A program made the translations under genes and the position numbers. From Methanocorpusculum sp. (GTDB lineage Archaea; Halobacteriota; Methanomicrobia; Methanomicrobiales; Methanocorpusculaceae), in NCBI GenBank assembly GCA_017622255.1, contig JAGARL010000231.1:1-5786 (forward strand): 5,786 nucleotides of DNA. Reading direction: 5' to 3'. Positions 5,654 through 5,786 of the stretch are shown here, one piece after another. The notes under the pieces are model-generated. The model was not told where the DNA came from and did no database searches. It saw only the letters and a list, made by a program, of their open reading frames with translations. Numbering within the stretch: the stretch's first letter is position 1; every line of letters begins with the position of its first letter.

Positions 5654-5758
5654 TCCTCCAAAATACAACCAAAATCCCAACAAAAACAGCCCGATTGCAA
5701 AATCTCCAAAACTCCGCAAAGCGCGCCGGAAAATACGCTGGAAAAACAGAGAATTCAT
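5615..5758 (-). CDS. Possible small membrane peptide (47 aa) or 3' end of a gene entering from the right
   Basis: Reading the minus strand from ATG at 5758-5756 to TAA at 5617-5615 gives a 47-residue product. It has an Arg-rich amphipathic start (FFQRIFRRALRSFGD), a hydrophobic helix (about residues 19-37, FAIGLFLLGFWLYFGGLIA) and a basic end (RRCRPLSHG). The frame stays open upstream of the ATG to the window edge (FLKLGYNPR before the Met), so it may be the tail of a longer gene. The last dozen codons lie within the structured element, which would then supply the C-terminus and stop. No ribosome binding site is clear before the ATG. T-rich sequence can mimic a membrane helix by chance, and another minus frame is also open here, so this is a weak call. 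Confidence 0.2.
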   Translation of the reverse strand: MNSLFFQRIFRRALRSFGDFAIGLFLLGFWLYFGGLIARRCRPLSHG

Positions 5759-5762
5759 GCGC

Positions 5763-5774
5763 GGGTTGTAACCC
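5763..5774. repeat. Short inverted repeat GGGTT-GT-AACCC
   Basis: The arms 5763-5767 and 5770-5774 are exact complements around two bases. It lies just upstream of the minus-strand ATG at 5758. An operator-like role is possible but unsupported; the size is compatible with chance. Confidence 0.2.
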
Positions 5775-5786
5775 AACTTCAGAAAC

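Noticed and set aside
5644..5786. Alternative minus-strand frame (reading from 5786, ending PALARLTAVLTA-like) as a coding region
   Set aside because: It is open only because the region is short. It has no start codon within the window that is well placed, and its product is less convincingly membrane-like than the neighbouring frame.

Overview
The window looks like a chromosomal segment of a euryarchaeon, most likely a methanogen of the Methanomicrobiales (Methanocorpusculum-like). This placement is an inference from gene content and signals. An argC-argJ-argB cluster is followed by an archaeal NfeD/stomatin pair. The first genes of both transcription units have a TATA-like box about 30 nt before the ATG and no Shine-Dalgarno, as expected for leaderless archaeal mRNAs. 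Genes end in oligo-T tracts rather than bacterial hairpin-plus-U terminators. No sequence search was possible.

Layout: (1) 2-676 (+) is the C-terminal part of an ADP-ribosylglycohydrolase (DraG/ARH) family protein cut by the left edge. Its usual metal-binding GGDxDT motif reads GGNAGT. (2) 677-803 holds a T-rich terminator, a small perfect inverted repeat and the argC promoter. (3) 804-3843 (+) is a tight operon, argC-argJ-argB, with both junctions made by 4-nt ATGA overlaps. It covers steps 2, 3 and 5 of arginine synthesis, plus step 1 if ArgJ is bifunctional. ArgB has the N-terminal helix and C-terminal signature of arginine-inhibited enzymes, so feedback control is likely at the protein level. 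(4) 3844-3922 holds a T-rich terminator and a second promoter overlapped by an 8-bp perfect inverted repeat. (5) 3923-5425 (+) is a two-gene membrane operon: a short NfeD (three membrane segments plus an OB-fold, no protease domain) directly abutting an SPFH/stomatin-like protein with five tandem 11-residue coiled-coil repeats. The second gene has a strong GGAGGAG ribosome binding site.

(6) 5426-5786 has no firm gene but is rich in structure. A T-tract is followed by a nested hairpin (5440-5481). Then comes a GC-rich element of about 107 nt (5547-5653) bounded by a 10-bp perfect inverted repeat and able to fold as a multi-branched RNA or cruciform. The hairpin and the element share the word GGGCAATC / GATTGCCC. 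On the minus strand a small open frame encodes a possible 47-residue membrane peptide (5758-5615), or the end of a gene entering from the right; its last codons lie inside the element. The 5426-5786 region is the least explained part of the window and the best candidate for something undescribed.
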